From Polaribacter sp. (GTDB taxonomy: Bacteria; Bacteroidota; Bacteroidia; Flavobacteriales; Flavobacteriaceae): a stretch of 47,095 nucleotides of DNA. Numbering within the stretch: position 1 is the first letter of the stretch; each line of letters begins with the position of its first letter. Shown one piece after another: positions 8,183 through 17,176 of the stretch. Position numbers and translations under genes: made by a program. The DNA lies in contig JABJPX010000025.1 of the NCBI GenBank assembly GCA_018663625.1, positions 1 through 47,095 on the forward strand, written 5' to 3'. A model generated the notes under the pieces. That model was not told the origin of the DNA. It did no database searches and saw only the letters and a list, made by a program, of their open reading frames with translations.

Positions 8183-9640
8183 ATGTTAAAGCAAAGTTTA
8201 CATTATAAGCTCTTACAAAAATTATCTCCACAACAAATTCAGTTGATGAAGCTAATTCAATTGCCAACACAAGCCTTTGAAGAACGCATAAAACAAGAAA
8301 TAGAAGAGAACCCTGCTCTAGAAATCGGAAAGGAAGAACCAGAGTCTTTTGAGGATACTTTAGAAAATGAATATGATGACGTAGGTACCGAAAGTATCGA
8401 CACGGAAGACATCAATATTGATGAGTATTTAAGTGATGACGACATTCCAAGTTACAAAACGCAAGCAAATAATTACTCCGAAGACGACGAAGAAAAAAAT
8501 GTACCCTATGCAGCCGGCATTACTTTTCATCAATCTTTAAAGTCACAACTAGACACTTTTCGCTTCAATGAAGAAGAACGCTTAATTGCTGAATTCTTAG
8601 TGGGAAGTATTGATGACAGCGGTTATATAAGAAGGGATATTTTAGATCTGGTAGACGATTTAGCCTTTACTGCGAATGTTTTTACGACGGAAGAAAAGGT
8701 CATCACAATTTTAAAAAAAGTCATACATACTTTAGACCCAATTGGCGTAGGTGCAAGAGACTTAAAAGAGTGCTTAATCATCCAATTAAAGGGAAAAGAA
8801 AAAACAAAGATTCGGAAACTATCGATTGAAATTTTAGAGACTGCTTTTGATCACTTCGTAAAAAAACATTATCGCCAACTTCAAGAAAGATTTACCATTT
8901 CAGAAGAAGAATTGAAAGCAGTAACTGTTGAAATCTCAAAGCTAAATCCAAAACCGGGAAGCTCTTATGTAGGGAACAGTAAAATTGCAGAACAAATTGT
9001 GCCTGATTTTTCAATCAAAATTTTAGACGGTGAATTGGATTTATCATTGAACTCTAGAAATGCGCCCGAATTGCATATTTCAAGAGAATACAACAATATG
9101 CTAAAAGGATATCAAGAAGCTACTTCAAAAAGTAAGTCTCAAAAGGATGCTGTCTTTTTCATCAAACAAAAATTAGATGCTGCAAAATGGTTTATTGAAG
9201 CTATTAAACAACGGCAACAAACCTTATTGGTAACCATGAACACGATAATGCACTATCAACTTGATTATTTTTTATCTGGGGATGAACGCAAGTTGAAACC
9301 GATGATTTTAAAAGATATTGCAGATCAAATACAAATGGATATCTCTACCGTTTCTCGCGTTGCAAACAGCAAATATGTGTCAACGCCTTATGGGACAAAA
9401 TTGATTAAAGAATTCTTCTCTGAATCCATGAAAAACGATCAAGGCGAGGAGGTATCTACCAAAGAAATTAAGAAAATTCTTGAAACCGTTATTTCAAAAG
9501 AGGACAAACGGAAACCATTGACAGACGAAAAGTTAGCCCTTCTTCTAAAAGAGAAAGGATATCCTATTGCTCGAAGAACAATTGCAAAATATAGAGAACA
9601 ACTAGAGCTACCCGTTGCTCGTTTACGAAAAGAAATTTAG
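8183..9640 (+). CDS. rpoN: RNA polymerase sigma-54 factor
   Basis: Sigma-54 directs RNA polymerase to minus-24/minus-12 promoters that need AAA+ activators. The 485-residue protein has all regions: a Gln/Leu-rich region I (YKLLQKLSPQQIQLMKLIQL), a short acidic region II (about residues 50-105), the core-binding domain, an HTH with ISTVSRVANSKYV, and the RpoN box ARRTIAKYREQL close to the C-terminus. It follows asnS by 23 bp. A TATCTTTA box at 8171-8178 could give it a promoter of its own. The TAG stop shares its G with the GTG of the next gene. Confidence 0.97.
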   Translation: MLKQSLHYKLLQKLSPQQIQLMKLIQLPTQAFEERIKQEIEENPALEIGKEEPESFEDTLENEYDDVGTESIDTEDINIDEYLSDDDIPSYKTQANNYSEDDEEKNVPYAAGITFHQSLKSQLDTFRFNEEERLIAEFLVGSIDDSGYIRRDILDLVDDLAFTANVFTTEEKVITILKKVIHTLDPIGVGARDLKECLIIQLKGKEKTKIRKLSIEILETAFDHFVKKHYRQLQERFTISEEELKAVTVEISKLNPKPGSSYVGNSKIAEQIVPDFSIKILDGELDLSLNSRNAPELHISREYNNMLKGYQEATSKSKSQKDAVFFIKQKLDAAKWFIEAIKQRQQTLLVTMNTIMHYQLDYFLSGDERKLKPMILKDIADQIQMDISTVSRVANSKYVSTPYGTKLIKEFFSESMKNDQGEEVSTKEIKKILETVISKEDKRKPLTDEKLALLLKEKGYPIARRTIAKYREQLELPVARLRKEI

Positions 9641-10239
9641 TGAAATTTCAGAAATTAATATCGGTGTTATTACATCCAATTGTTTTGCCAACTATTGGTG
9701 TACTTCTGTACTTTTTAATGGTGCCTCACACCATCAAAAGTGAACAACGTTTTTTTATAATTGGGTTTGTTTTTACAACTACTTATTTAATTCCATTGGG
9801 AATTCTGATAATACTAAAAGGGCTGAAACTGATACATTCATTTAAACTCCACACAATTAAAGAACGAAAGATCCCACTATTTTTAATGATCTTATTCTTT
9901 ACTGTTTTAGGAAACGTTTTACTGAGCACTGTTGTTTTTAGAGATTTTGGAATGTTATTTTATGGAACGTCGTTCGGATTGATTCTAGTTTATCTATTCT
10001 CGATATTCAATATAAAAGTGAGTTTGCATTTACTTTCTATGGGAAGCATAGTTGGATTTTTTATTATAATGGGCATGGAATACATGACGCCTCTAACACA
10101 CATATTACTAATACTTATCCTATTTTCTGGGCTTTTGGCAAGTTCTAGACTGCATTTAAAAGCACATACTCCCAAAGAGGTATACTTAGGTTTTTTCTTT
10201 GGAATGATAACGCAAACAGCCGTTTATTATCTTCTATAA
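9640..10239 (+). CDS. PAP2-like integral membrane protein
   Basis: This 199-residue membrane protein has about six hydrophobic segments. It starts at a GTG overlapping the rpoN TAG by one base. I do not recognise a named family, but two parts resemble the PAP2 phosphatase signature. K69-x6-R76 recalls motif 1 (K-x6-RP, though P is Lys here), and S169-R170-x5-H176-x3-E180 recalls motif 3 (SR-x5-H-x3-D, with Glu for Asp). The middle PSGH motif is not visible, so a degenerate or divergent PAP2 relative is the best reading. It is coupled to rpoN and ends convergently, overlapping the next gene by 6 bp. Confidence 0.65.
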   Translation: MKFQKLISVLLHPIVLPTIGVLLYFLMVPHTIKSEQRFFIIGFVFTTTYLIPLGILIILKGLKLIHSFKLHTIKERKIPLFLMILFFTVLGNVLLSTVVFRDFGMLFYGTSFGLILVYLFSIFNIKVSLHLLSMGSIVGFFIIMGMEYMTPLTHILLILILFSGLLASSRLHLKAHTPKEVYLGFFFGMITQTAVYYLL

Positions 10240-10908
10240 AAAATAGAAAATCAATCCAAATTTTAAGGCTTTGCTATCAATCACTTCGTTGTTAATCTTA
10301 GCGTCTTTATAAATGGGAGATACTCCATAAAAAACATGAAAATTAAAAGTAGCATATCCCGCGGAAAGCGTCAGTCCATATTGTAGTTTATTGTAAGCAC
10401 TCACTTCTGAATAGGTTGTTTTAACCTGATTGGAAGCTATATTTTCAAAACTATTTGAAAAATTATACAGGAATTTAACTCCTGTATAAATCCTCCAAAA
10501 CTTGTATTTGTTCGCTGTGGAGGTTCTCCATCGGATTTCGAATGGAATTTCTAAATTATGTGAAAAATAGGTGTTTGAGGTCAAGGTATTGTCATTAGAA
10601 AATAGCGTAATGTTATTTAATTCTTCTACTTTTAATTTGTGATTATAAAAATCGAAACCGTAACCAAGTCCAAGTGCAAAAGAAAAAGTTCCTTTTTTAT
10701 TCAGAATAATATCTTTTAAAAAGCCTGAGGACAATCCATAGGAAAACCCACTTCGTGTAATTGTACTGGGCTGTTGATTCATTTGGTTGTAGGTCACTGC
10801 AAGATATATTTGATCGTCTGCATACCGATCACCCAGATTCAAAGAATCTTTTTGTGCGAATACTATCGGGGTACAAAACAGCAAAAAAGCAATTACTAAT
10901 TTATTCAT
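10234..10908 (-). CDS. PorT-like outer-membrane beta-barrel protein
   Basis: The preferred start (ATG at 10908) gives a 224-residue protein beginning with a signal peptide (MNKLVIAFLLFCTPIVFAQ); an upstream in-frame start would put twelve extra residues before that signal. The body alternates polar and hydrophobic residues and ends in an aromatic strand (KFGLIFYFL), as outer-membrane barrels do. The segment GDRYADDQIYLAVTYNQ resembles PorT/SprT of the type IX secretion system, but as I recall porT usually sits near ubiE, so this may be a paralogue. It is the last gene downstream of the ExbB/ExbD cluster, 115 bp after exbD. Its stop overlaps the convergent PAP2-like gene by 6 bp. Confidence 0.65.
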   Translation of the reverse strand: MNKLVIAFLLFCTPIVFAQKDSLNLGDRYADDQIYLAVTYNQMNQQPSTITRSGFSYGLSSGFLKDIILNKKGTFSFALGLGYGFDFYNHKLKVEELNNITLFSNDNTLTSNTYFSHNLEIPFEIRWRTSTANKYKFWRIYTGVKFLYNFSNSFENIASNQVKTTYSEVSAYNKLQYGLTLSAGYATFNFHVFYGVSPIYKDAKINNEVIDSKALKFGLIFYFL

Positions 10909-11023
10909 AATTTTAAAATGAATAGGAAAGGTACACAATTTCATGATTTTGATTCTATAAAATAAGGGAAAAAAAAAGCAACTCTAAAATAGAGTTGCTT
11001 TTGTGATTTAAAAATAAGGTGAC

Positions 11024-11491
11024 TTACTTAATATCTGTACCCGTGTTGGTTGAATAACTAACTTTAAGCGCATTTACATCTCTTAATTTCAATCGAATGT
11101 CGATAATAGTACCTACACTTGATTGTTTGTCTGCTTTGATAGAAGTAGTCATAAATGGAATTTCGTTTTCGGCAACTTTGGTTCTTGCATTGATAATAAA
11201 TGCAGGAACTTGATCTGCTGAAGCGATCTTGTCATTTAATTGAATTTTATTGTATCCAACACCATATTTTGTGTCTTTTGCTTTCCCAATATAAATGGTA
11301 CTTACTAAACTTTTATGCTCCAATTTCTTTACTTCTGTTGCAGAAGGTAAAGAGGGCGCTTCAATCTGTAAGCTTGTTTCTCTCATGGTTGTAGTAACCA
11401 TAAAAAAGAACAATAGCATAAAAACAATATCTGGTAATGCTGCAGTATTTACTGCAGGAATCCCTTTTTTTCTCTTTTTAAATTTAGACAT
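11024..11491 (-). CDS. ExbD/TolR-family biopolymer transport protein (second copy)
   Basis: This 155-residue protein has one TM helix near the N-terminus (LPDIVFMLLFFFMVTTTM) preceded by a basic cytoplasmic stretch, then a periplasmic domain. The Asp at the start of the helix is the conserved proton-carrying residue of ExbD/TolR. It lies 18 bp downstream of another exbD and should form a stator with the ExbB-type protein encoded two genes upstream. What it energises is not shown; the adjacent PorT-like barrel is a candidate partner. Confidence 0.9.
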   Translation of the reverse strand: MSKFKKRKKGIPAVNTAALPDIVFMLLFFFMVTTTMRETSLQIEAPSLPSATEVKKLEHKSLVSTIYIGKAKDTKYGVGYNKIQLNDKIASADQVPAFIINARTKVAENEIPFMTTSIKADKQSSVGTIIDIRLKLRDVNALKVSYSTNTGTDIK

Positions 11492-11509
11492 ACGTGTTAA
11501 ATTTTAAAA

Positions 11510-12136
11510 TTAGTTTGCCGATGTTGGCTCTGCATCAGAAATAATTTGAGGATATGCTGTTTTTATATCTTCCACTTTTTTCTTTAACTCTAAGTTATTT
11601 TTATCATCCTTATAAAGATTTTCAAGCTCTATATAGGACATTCCATAACGTTCTTTACATAATGCATTTCTTAACTCTGTGTATGCGCGAAGTAACTCAT
11701 TTTGTACAATTATGTATGTACCATATTCAGTTCCTCGGTCACTTTGCACAGAGATAATGGCTTTGTTTGGGTGATCTGAAGAGGTACTACTCTTCTCTCC
11801 TTTACAATAATCACAAGGTCCAGTAGATACACCATCTACCAATTTACCTTCACCTCCGCCATTGTCAATAAACTTCACAGCAGCATCTTTGATTTCTTTC
11901 ACATCCATTCTTTCGCCTTCTACTAAAAGCTCATTATTTCTGTTAATGTTCACTTCAAAGATATTTCTCTCCTTAATAACTGGAGGTACATAATCTGCTG
12001 GTGGTTTTTCAGACAATTTCTTAGAAATCCCTGAATCTACATTCATGGTAGTGGTTACTAAGAAAAAAATCAATAACAAGAAAGCAATATCTGCCATTGA
12101 GCCTGCATTAATTTCTGGAGTCTCTCTTCTTGCCAT
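11510..12136 (-). CDS. ExbD/TolR-family biopolymer transport protein (first copy)
   Basis: This is a 208-residue ExbD/TolR protein with a single TM helix (SMADIAFLLLIFFLVTTTM) bearing the key Asp at about residue 16. The periplasmic part carries an insertion containing a CDYC motif (C-x2-C) and a further Cys near ALCKE, which the second ExbD lacks. Disulfide or metal binding is possible but is inference. It starts 3 bp after the stop of the upstream 4-TM gene, so the cluster is one transcript. Confidence 0.9.
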   Translation of the reverse strand: MARRETPEINAGSMADIAFLLLIFFLVTTTMNVDSGISKKLSEKPPADYVPPVIKERNIFEVNINRNNELLVEGERMDVKEIKDAAVKFIDNGGGEGKLVDGVSTGPCDYCKGEKSSTSSDHPNKAIISVQSDRGTEYGTYIIVQNELLRAYTELRNALCKERYGMSYIELENLYKDDKNNLELKKKVEDIKTAYPQIISDAEPTSAN

Positions 12137-12139
12137 AAT

Positions 12140-12610
12140 TTATGATTTTATTAATCCTTTAACTAAGTCGTATACAAAAAATGCACTTGCTACTAAACCT
12201 AAAGCTACACTGAACCAAATACCGGTTCCGACCCATTGGTTGGTAGCTGTACCTGCGTCACCGCCTTCTAAAACAAGTCCTTGTGTATCAAGTACTGCTT
12301 CACTATCTGCGATTGAGTAAGAAATTACCAATACAACAGCTAAAAGTCCTAATCCTATTCCCATCTTCTTAAGATTTTGAGGATTCTTTATCACACTCCA
12401 TAACGAAAGCACTATTGCAATTGCAATAGCTGCGTATAATAAACCCGCCGAAAAGTAAACGATTGGGTTTACAACACTTTCTTGAATCGTTGCGTCACTC
12501 TCTAAAGCGTCCACATCTTCCATAAAAACTCTAATGAAAAGAATGGCACCTACAAGAGCTACAAAGGCTACGAATATGCTTAAATATTTTGCTAAATTAT
12601 TATCTTTCAT
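12140..12610 (-). CDS. Four-TM membrane protein in the ExbBD cluster, unknown function
   Basis: This 156-residue protein has four predicted TM helices: about residues 7-28, 49-70, 80-100 and 125-150. It has no motif I can assign. It sits between the ExbB-type and ExbD-type genes with gaps of 8 and 3 bp, so it probably acts with that proton-channel complex, perhaps as an extra membrane subunit. That role is inferred from position only. Confidence 0.75.
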   Translation of the reverse strand: MKDNNLAKYLSIFVAFVALVGAILFIRVFMEDVDALESDATIQESVVNPIVYFSAGLLYAAIAIAIVLSLWSVIKNPQNLKKMGIGLGLLAVVLVISYSIADSEAVLDTQGLVLEGGDAGTATNQWVGTGIWFSVALGLVASAFFVYDLVKGLIKS

Positions 12611-12618
12611 AATGATAA

Positions 12619-13341
12619 TTATTTTTTATATTTTACTAACAAATCGATTAAAGAGATAGAAGCGTCTTCCATATTATTAACGATACTATCTATTTTAGAT
12701 ACAATATAATTATAAAAAATTTGTAAAATAATCGCTACAACCAAACCAAATACAGTTGTTAAAAGAGCTACTTTAATACCCACAGCAACTACCCCTGGAG
12801 AGATATCATTTGCTACTGCAATCATATCAAAAGCTTTAATCATTCCAATTACAGTTCCCATGAAACCAAGCATTGGAGCTAAAGCGATAAATAAAGATAA
12901 CCAAGATACATTTTTCTCTAATTGTCCCATTTGAACACCACCATAAGAAACGACTGCTTTTTCTGCTGCATCAATTCCTTCGTCTACTCTATCTAAACCT
13001 TGATAAAAGATAGATGCTACAGGTCCTTTTGAATTTCTACAAACTTCTTTTGCAGCTTCTACTCCACCAGAGCTTAATGCTTCATCAACACTTGCCACTA
13101 ATTTCTTAGTATTTGTTGTTGCCATGTTTAAATAGATAATTCTTTCAATTGCAATGGCCAAACCTAAGATTAAGGCAACTAATACAATTCCCATAAATTG
13201 TGGGTCACCTTCAATAAAACGTTGTTTTAATTCTTGGTGGAAAGTTCTTTCTTCTGTGACTGCTCCTTGTGCAAAAGTTGATTGAATCGCTCCAAAAAAC
13301 ATAAATCCTGCGACAGTTAGGAAATTTACTACTTTTTTCAT
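12619..13341 (-). CDS. MotA/TolQ/ExbB proton-channel family protein
   Basis: This 240-residue inner-membrane protein is the proton-channel partner of the downstream ExbD proteins. It has an N-terminal signal-like segment ending FAQG. TM1 follows (FMGIVLVALILGLAIAIERI), then a cytoplasmic loop, TM2 (FIALAPMLGFMGTVIGMIKAF) and TM3 (VGIKVALLTTVFGLVVAIIL). The LGFMGTVIGMI and ALLTTVFG motifs are diagnostic of MotA/TolQ/ExbB. It is the first gene of a minus-strand operon. Confidence 0.92.
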   Translation of the reverse strand: MKKVVNFLTVAGFMFFGAIQSTFAQGAVTEERTFHQELKQRFIEGDPQFMGIVLVALILGLAIAIERIIYLNMATTNTKKLVASVDEALSSGGVEAAKEVCRNSKGPVASIFYQGLDRVDEGIDAAEKAVVSYGGVQMGQLEKNVSWLSLFIALAPMLGFMGTVIGMIKAFDMIAVANDISPGVVAVGIKVALLTTVFGLVVAIILQIFYNYIVSKIDSIVNNMEDASISLIDLLVKYKK

Positions 13342-13375
13342 CTTTGTTATAATTAATTTTTAATAGTTAAGGGTT

Positions 13376-13383
13376 TAAAGGTA
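13376..13383 (-). promoter_or_regulatory. Candidate minus-7 box TACCTTTA of the exbB operon
   Basis: On the minus strand TACCTTTA departs from TAnnTTTG at one base and lies 34 bp before the exbB start. It sits within the 266-bp gap between exbB and the upstream asparaginase. The rest of that gap is AT-rich with only a weak AATGGA/TCCATT hairpin (13534-13550) that might end the asparaginase transcript. Confidence 0.4.
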
Positions 13384-13607
13384 TAAATTTTCACTCTAAA
13401 AAAACGAATTTTGAAATGATTTTAAGACTTTTTACTTAAAAAACAAATTTTTAACCAGTTCGTTATTTAGAAGGGGCAATTAACAAAAAAATGTTGAGCA
13501 TTTAAAAAAAATGAAAGGTTTTTATAAAGAATTAATGGAAAAAATCCATTTTAATCTTTATGTAACAAAAAACAACTTTCTAAAAATACATCCTTTTTGC
13601 TGAATTC

Positions 13608-14639
13608 TTATGAAACCTCTCCTCGTAAAGACCTTTCAAAAAACATTTTAAAAGATTTTGACTCTAAATTCTCGCCCAACAAATACATCAATTTCGCAAT
13701 GGCGCTCTCTGTGGTAATATCTTTACCATTGACAACACCTATTTCTTTCAAAGCAACACTTGTCTCATAATGCCCTAAAATAACACTGCCTCCTACACAT
13801 TGTGTTACATTAACAATTTGTATGCCATTCTGTATAGAAATTTTTAATAAATTGAGAAACCACTCTTGAGTCAGTGCATTTCCTGCCCCATAGGTTTCTA
13901 AAACAACTCCTTTTAAACCTTTTATGTTTAAAATACTTTCAACAACATTTTTTGTGATGCCTGGAAAGAGTTTTAAAATGGCAATATTAGTATCTAATTT
14001 TTTTCGAACCACTAATTTTTCTACAATATCCTTCTGAGAATGTAATAAGTGTTCATTAAAATTTAAATGCACACCACTTTCTGCCAAGGGCGGGTAATTC
14101 ATAGACGTAAATGCTTCAAACTGTTCTGCATTTATTTTTGTAGTTCTATTGGCTCTGTAGAGTTTGTATTCAAAATACAAACCAACTTCTGAAATTATGG
14201 GTTTGCCATTTTTCTTTGCAGCGGCAATTTCAATCGTAGTAATCAAATTCTCTTTTGCGTCGGTTCGCAAATCTCCAATCGGCAATTGTGATCCCGTAAA
14301 AATAATGGGTTTCTGTAAATTTTCGAACATAAAACTAATGGCCGATGAGATATAAGACATCGTATCCGATCCTGTTAAAACAACAAAACCGTCATATTTT
14401 TCATAGTTCGCTTCAATGGTTTCAGCAATTTGCACATAATAGCCGGTATTCATGTTGGAAGAATCAATCAATTCTTCAAAAGAAAGACTATCGATATGAC
14501 ACTCTAATTGTTTCAATTCCGGAATTTTGTCTACGATTTGACTAAAATCAAAAACTTTTAGTGCCTTTGTTTTGTAGTCCTTTACCATTCCAATGGTACC
14601 CCCTGTGTACACAATCAAAATATTTGGTTTGTCGGTCAT
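13608..14639 (-). CDS. ansA: Type I (cytoplasmic) asparaginase
   Basis: Asparaginase hydrolyses L-asparagine to aspartate and ammonia. The ATG at 14639 gives 343 residues and places the first catalytic motif at the N-terminus as in homologues; a GTG seven codons upstream is the alternative. The nucleophile Thr lies in YTGGTIGM (T12). The second triad region reads LTGSDTM at residues 88-94, where most family members have HGTDT. D92 and the second Thr are kept, so activity is likely. There is no signal peptide, consistent with the cytoplasmic type. It is monocistronic on the minus strand. Confidence 0.9.
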   Translation of the reverse strand: MTDKPNILIVYTGGTIGMVKDYKTKALKVFDFSQIVDKIPELKQLECHIDSLSFEELIDSSNMNTGYYVQIAETIEANYEKYDGFVVLTGSDTMSYISSAISFMFENLQKPIIFTGSQLPIGDLRTDAKENLITTIEIAAAKKNGKPIISEVGLYFEYKLYRANRTTKINAEQFEAFTSMNYPPLAESGVHLNFNEHLLHSQKDIVEKLVVRKKLDTNIAILKLFPGITKNVVESILNIKGLKGVVLETYGAGNALTQEWFLNLLKISIQNGIQIVNVTQCVGGSVILGHYETSVALKEIGVVNGKDITTESAIAKLMYLLGENLESKSFKMFFERSLRGEVS

Positions 14640-14886
14640 TGTCTCATTTTTAAATTCCACAAAAAAGAAATTATTTGTGGGGGTAAATTTATCAAACTAA
14701 AATGAGATCGTCTTTGAAAAAGGGATAAATTGTAATGAAACCTTATAGTCCAGTAGTATTAACTCCTAAAATAGGGATGATAGATCTGTATTCTGATAAA
14801 AAAATCAACAAAATGAATATTAATTTGCAATACTTTTTATTCTATAAAAAAAGCGTTCTATTAATCAATATATAATCACCTATTAA

Positions 14887-15160
14887 TTTAGGCTAGGAAG
14901 TTCATTAAGAGTAACTAAATCTGAATTTGCTAAAAATAAAATAACAATCAGTCCAAGCCTTGTAGGTGGCTTTTTCAATAGTTCCTTAATGGATAAGTCG
15001 ATCGCTAAAAGCATCGTGATTTCCGATATTACTGGAAAAGAAATTATAAGATTTCAAGGTAACGAAAATTCAAACTGGTAGATCAATTACCAATAGAGGT
15101 TATATTGTTACTATTACCTACCAAAGCAATCACTTTTCGAGTACGTGTATCATAATGTAA
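14887..15160 (+). pseudogene. Decayed T9SS type A C-terminal sorting domain
   Basis: The frame open from 14887 to a TAG at 15079-15081 reads ITISPSLVGGFFNSS, then KSIVISDITGKEIIRF. This resembles the 'YPNP...' start and 'V.I.D..GK.I' strand of a type A sorting domain. After a +1 shift at about 15077 the sequence continues NRGYIVTITYQSNHFSS and CIIM, then a stop at 15158-15160. This matches the 'L.KGIY.V.I....... K.I' end of the same domain. No start, signal peptide or passenger is present. I read it as the last remnant of a lost secreted protein gene. Confidence 0.6.
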
Positions 15161-15174
15161 CGCATTAAAAATCT

Positions 15175-15214
15175 AAAAAAAACCTCCTTTTTGATGACTC
15201 AAAAAGGAGGTTTT
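15175..15214 (-). terminator. Terminator of lepA (works on either strand)
   Basis: A perfect 14-bp stem (15181-15194 with 15199-15212) and a 4-nt loop are flanked by A and T runs. On the minus strand it follows the lepA stop by about 33 bp and ends in six or more Ts (complement of 15175-15180). Confidence 0.92.
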
Positions 15215-15246
15215 GTATTTAGGTATATATATAAGTTGTAAATGAA

Positions 15247-17043
15247 TTAATCATTCAACTTTAAAACAGCCATAAATGCTTCTTGAGGAATTTCTACATT
15301 TCCTACTTGACGCATTCTTTTCTTCCCTTTTTTCTGCTTTTCCAATAACTTTCTTTTTCGAGAAATATCTCCTCCATAACATTTTGCAGTAACATCTTTA
15401 CGCAATGCTTTGGTAGTTTCTCTTGCAATAATTTTGGCCCCAATAGCTGCTTGAATCGGAATGTCAAACTGTTGTCTTGGGATTAATTGCTTTAGTTTTT
15501 CTACAATTTTCTTTCCAATCGTATAGGCATTATCGGCATGTAATAATGCAGATAGTGCATCTACTGGTGATCCATTTAATAAAATATCTACCCGCACTAA
15601 TTTTGACTCTCTCATTCCTATTGGAGAATAATCGAAAGAAGCATATCCTTTAGAAACTGTTTTTAATCGGTCGTAAAAATCGAAGACAATTTCCGCCAAT
15701 GGCATGTCAAAAGTCAATTCAACACGTTCAGTTGTTAAGTAAGTTTGATTGGTAATTTCTCCACGTTTTTCGATACACAAGCTCATTACTTGCCCTACAA
15801 AATCCGATTTTGTAATAATCGATGCTTTGATAAACGGCTCTTCTACACGATCTAATCGAGAAGGATCTGGCAAGTCTGTTGGATTGTTTAAAAGAATCAT
15901 TTCATCGGGATTCTTTTTTGTGTACGCATGGTAAGAAACATTGGGAACCGTTGTAATCACCGTCATGTTAAATTCACGTTCCAAACGTTCTTGAATAATT
16001 TCCATGTGCAACATCCCTAGAAAGCCACATCGAAAACCAAAACCTAAAGCGGCAGAACTTTCTGGTTGAAAAACCAAAGAAGCGTCATTCAATTGCAACT
16101 TCTCCATGGAGTAACGCAATTCTTCATAATCTTCTGTATCTACTGGATAAATCCCTGCAAAAACCATTGGCTTTACATCTTCAAAACCGTCTATAATTTC
16201 TGTTGTTGGGTTTACAGCATCTGTAATGGTATCTCCTACTTTTACTTCTTTTGCTGTTTTAATTCCTGTAATTAGATACCCAACATCTCCTGCTTTTACA
16301 GATTTTCTGACAACTTGTTCTAGTTTTAAAGTTCCTACCTCATCGGCAAAATACTCATTATTCGTTGCCATAAACTTAATACGCTGTCCTTTTTTAATTT
16401 CTCCGTTTAAAACTCTAAAATAGGTTTCAATACCTCTGTAGGAATTATAAACAGAATCAAAAATTAAAGCTTGTAATGGAGCATCAACATCTCCTTCTGG
16501 AGCCGGAATGCGATCTATAATTGCCTGAATAATATTATCAACACCAAAACCTGTTTTTCCACTTGCATGGATCACATCTTCTGGATCACAACCCAATAGG
16601 TCTACGATATCATCCGTTACTTCTTCTGGATTTGCAGAAGGTAAATCTACTTTATTTAAAACAGGAATAATTTCTAAATCGTTCTCTAAAGCCAAATACA
16701 AGTTCGAAATGGTTTGTGCTTGAATACTCTGCGCTGCATCTACAATAAGCAATGCCCCTTCACAGGCAGCGATAGAACGAGAAACTTCGTATGAAAAATC
16801 TACGTGACCCGGTGTATCAATTAAGTTTAAAACAAAGGGTTCTCCATTATGAATATAATCCATTTGAATGGCATGCGACTTGATGGTAATTCCACGTTCG
16901 CGTTCCAAATCCATACTATCTAATAACTGTGCTTTCTTTTCTCGATCGGTTACTGCGCCAGTATAATCTAACAATCTATCTGCTAATGTACTTTTACCAT
17001 GATCAATGTGTGCGATAATGCAAAAGTTTCGAATGTTCTTCAT
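15247..17043 (-). CDS. lepA: Elongation factor 4 (LepA) GTPase
   Basis: EF4 is a ribosome-bound GTPase related to EF-G, implicated in back-translocation and 30S biogenesis. The 598-residue product has the G1 P-loop AHIDHGKS at residues 11-18, switch II DTPGH, and G4 NKVD. It also has the EF-G-like domains and the LepA-specific C-terminal domain rich in basic residues ([19 protein letters not shown]). Length and motif order are standard. It is transcribed alone from a TATCTTTG promoter and ends at a strong hairpin. Confidence 0.98.
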   Translation of the reverse strand: MKNIRNFCIIAHIDHGKSTLADRLLDYTGAVTDREKKAQLLDSMDLERERGITIKSHAIQMDYIHNGEPFVLNLIDTPGHVDFSYEVSRSIAACEGALLIVDAAQSIQAQTISNLYLALENDLEIIPVLNKVDLPSANPEEVTDDIVDLLGCDPEDVIHASGKTGFGVDNIIQAIIDRIPAPEGDVDAPLQALIFDSVYNSYRGIETYFRVLNGEIKKGQRIKFMATNNEYFADEVGTLKLEQVVRKSVKAGDVGYLITGIKTAKEVKVGDTITDAVNPTTEIIDGFEDVKPMVFAGIYPVDTEDYEELRYSMEKLQLNDASLVFQPESSAALGFGFRCGFLGMLHMEIIQERLEREFNMTVITTVPNVSYHAYTKKNPDEMILLNNPTDLPDPSRLDRVEEPFIKASIITKSDFVGQVMSLCIEKRGEITNQTYLTTERVELTFDMPLAEIVFDFYDRLKTVSKGYASFDYSPIGMRESKLVRVDILLNGSPVDALSALLHADNAYTIGKKIVEKLKQLIPRQQFDIPIQAAIGAKIIARETTKALRKDVTAKCYGGDISRKRKLLEKQKKGKKRMRQVGNVEIPQEAFMAVLKLND

Positions 17044-17070
17044 TTGTTAAATTTGATTTCTTTAAAGCTG

Positions 17071-17078
17071 CAAAGATA
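17071..17078 (-). promoter_or_regulatory. lepA promoter, minus-7 box TATCTTTG
   Basis: The minus strand reads TATCTTTG 27 bp before the lepA ATG, an exact TAnnTTTG match. A TTG lies 24 bp further upstream, somewhat beyond the usual spacing. Confidence 0.6.
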
Positions 17079-17176
17079 GTTGTTTTGGGTTTAAAAAAGT
17101 TGCAATACAACAAACTTGCCGCCTTAAAAATTATTTTCTAAAAACTTTAATAAAAATAGGGAATCCTACTGCGCTT

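Larger units (their letters stand above)
14640..15246. other. Gene-poor gap between ansA and lepA
   Basis: About 600 bp with no intact gene. The first 240 bp are AT-rich. They contain a 46-codon open frame (14735-14875, plus strand) that resembles nothing I know and is probably chance. The second half holds a decayed type IX sorting domain (14887-15160), followed by the lepA terminator (15175-15214). Both flanking genes are on the minus strand while the fossil is on the plus strand. Confidence 0.8.

Noticed and set aside
10234..10908. Calling the barrel gene porT outright.
   Set aside because: The N-terminal part is PorT-like, but the gene lies at an exb locus and not near ubiE, and paralogues exist, so only a family-level call is made.
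14735..14875. A 46-codon plus-strand ORF in the ansA-lepA gap.
   Set aside because: No ribosome-binding site, promoter, domain or signal peptide is evident, and the length is within chance expectation for AT-rich non-coding DNA.
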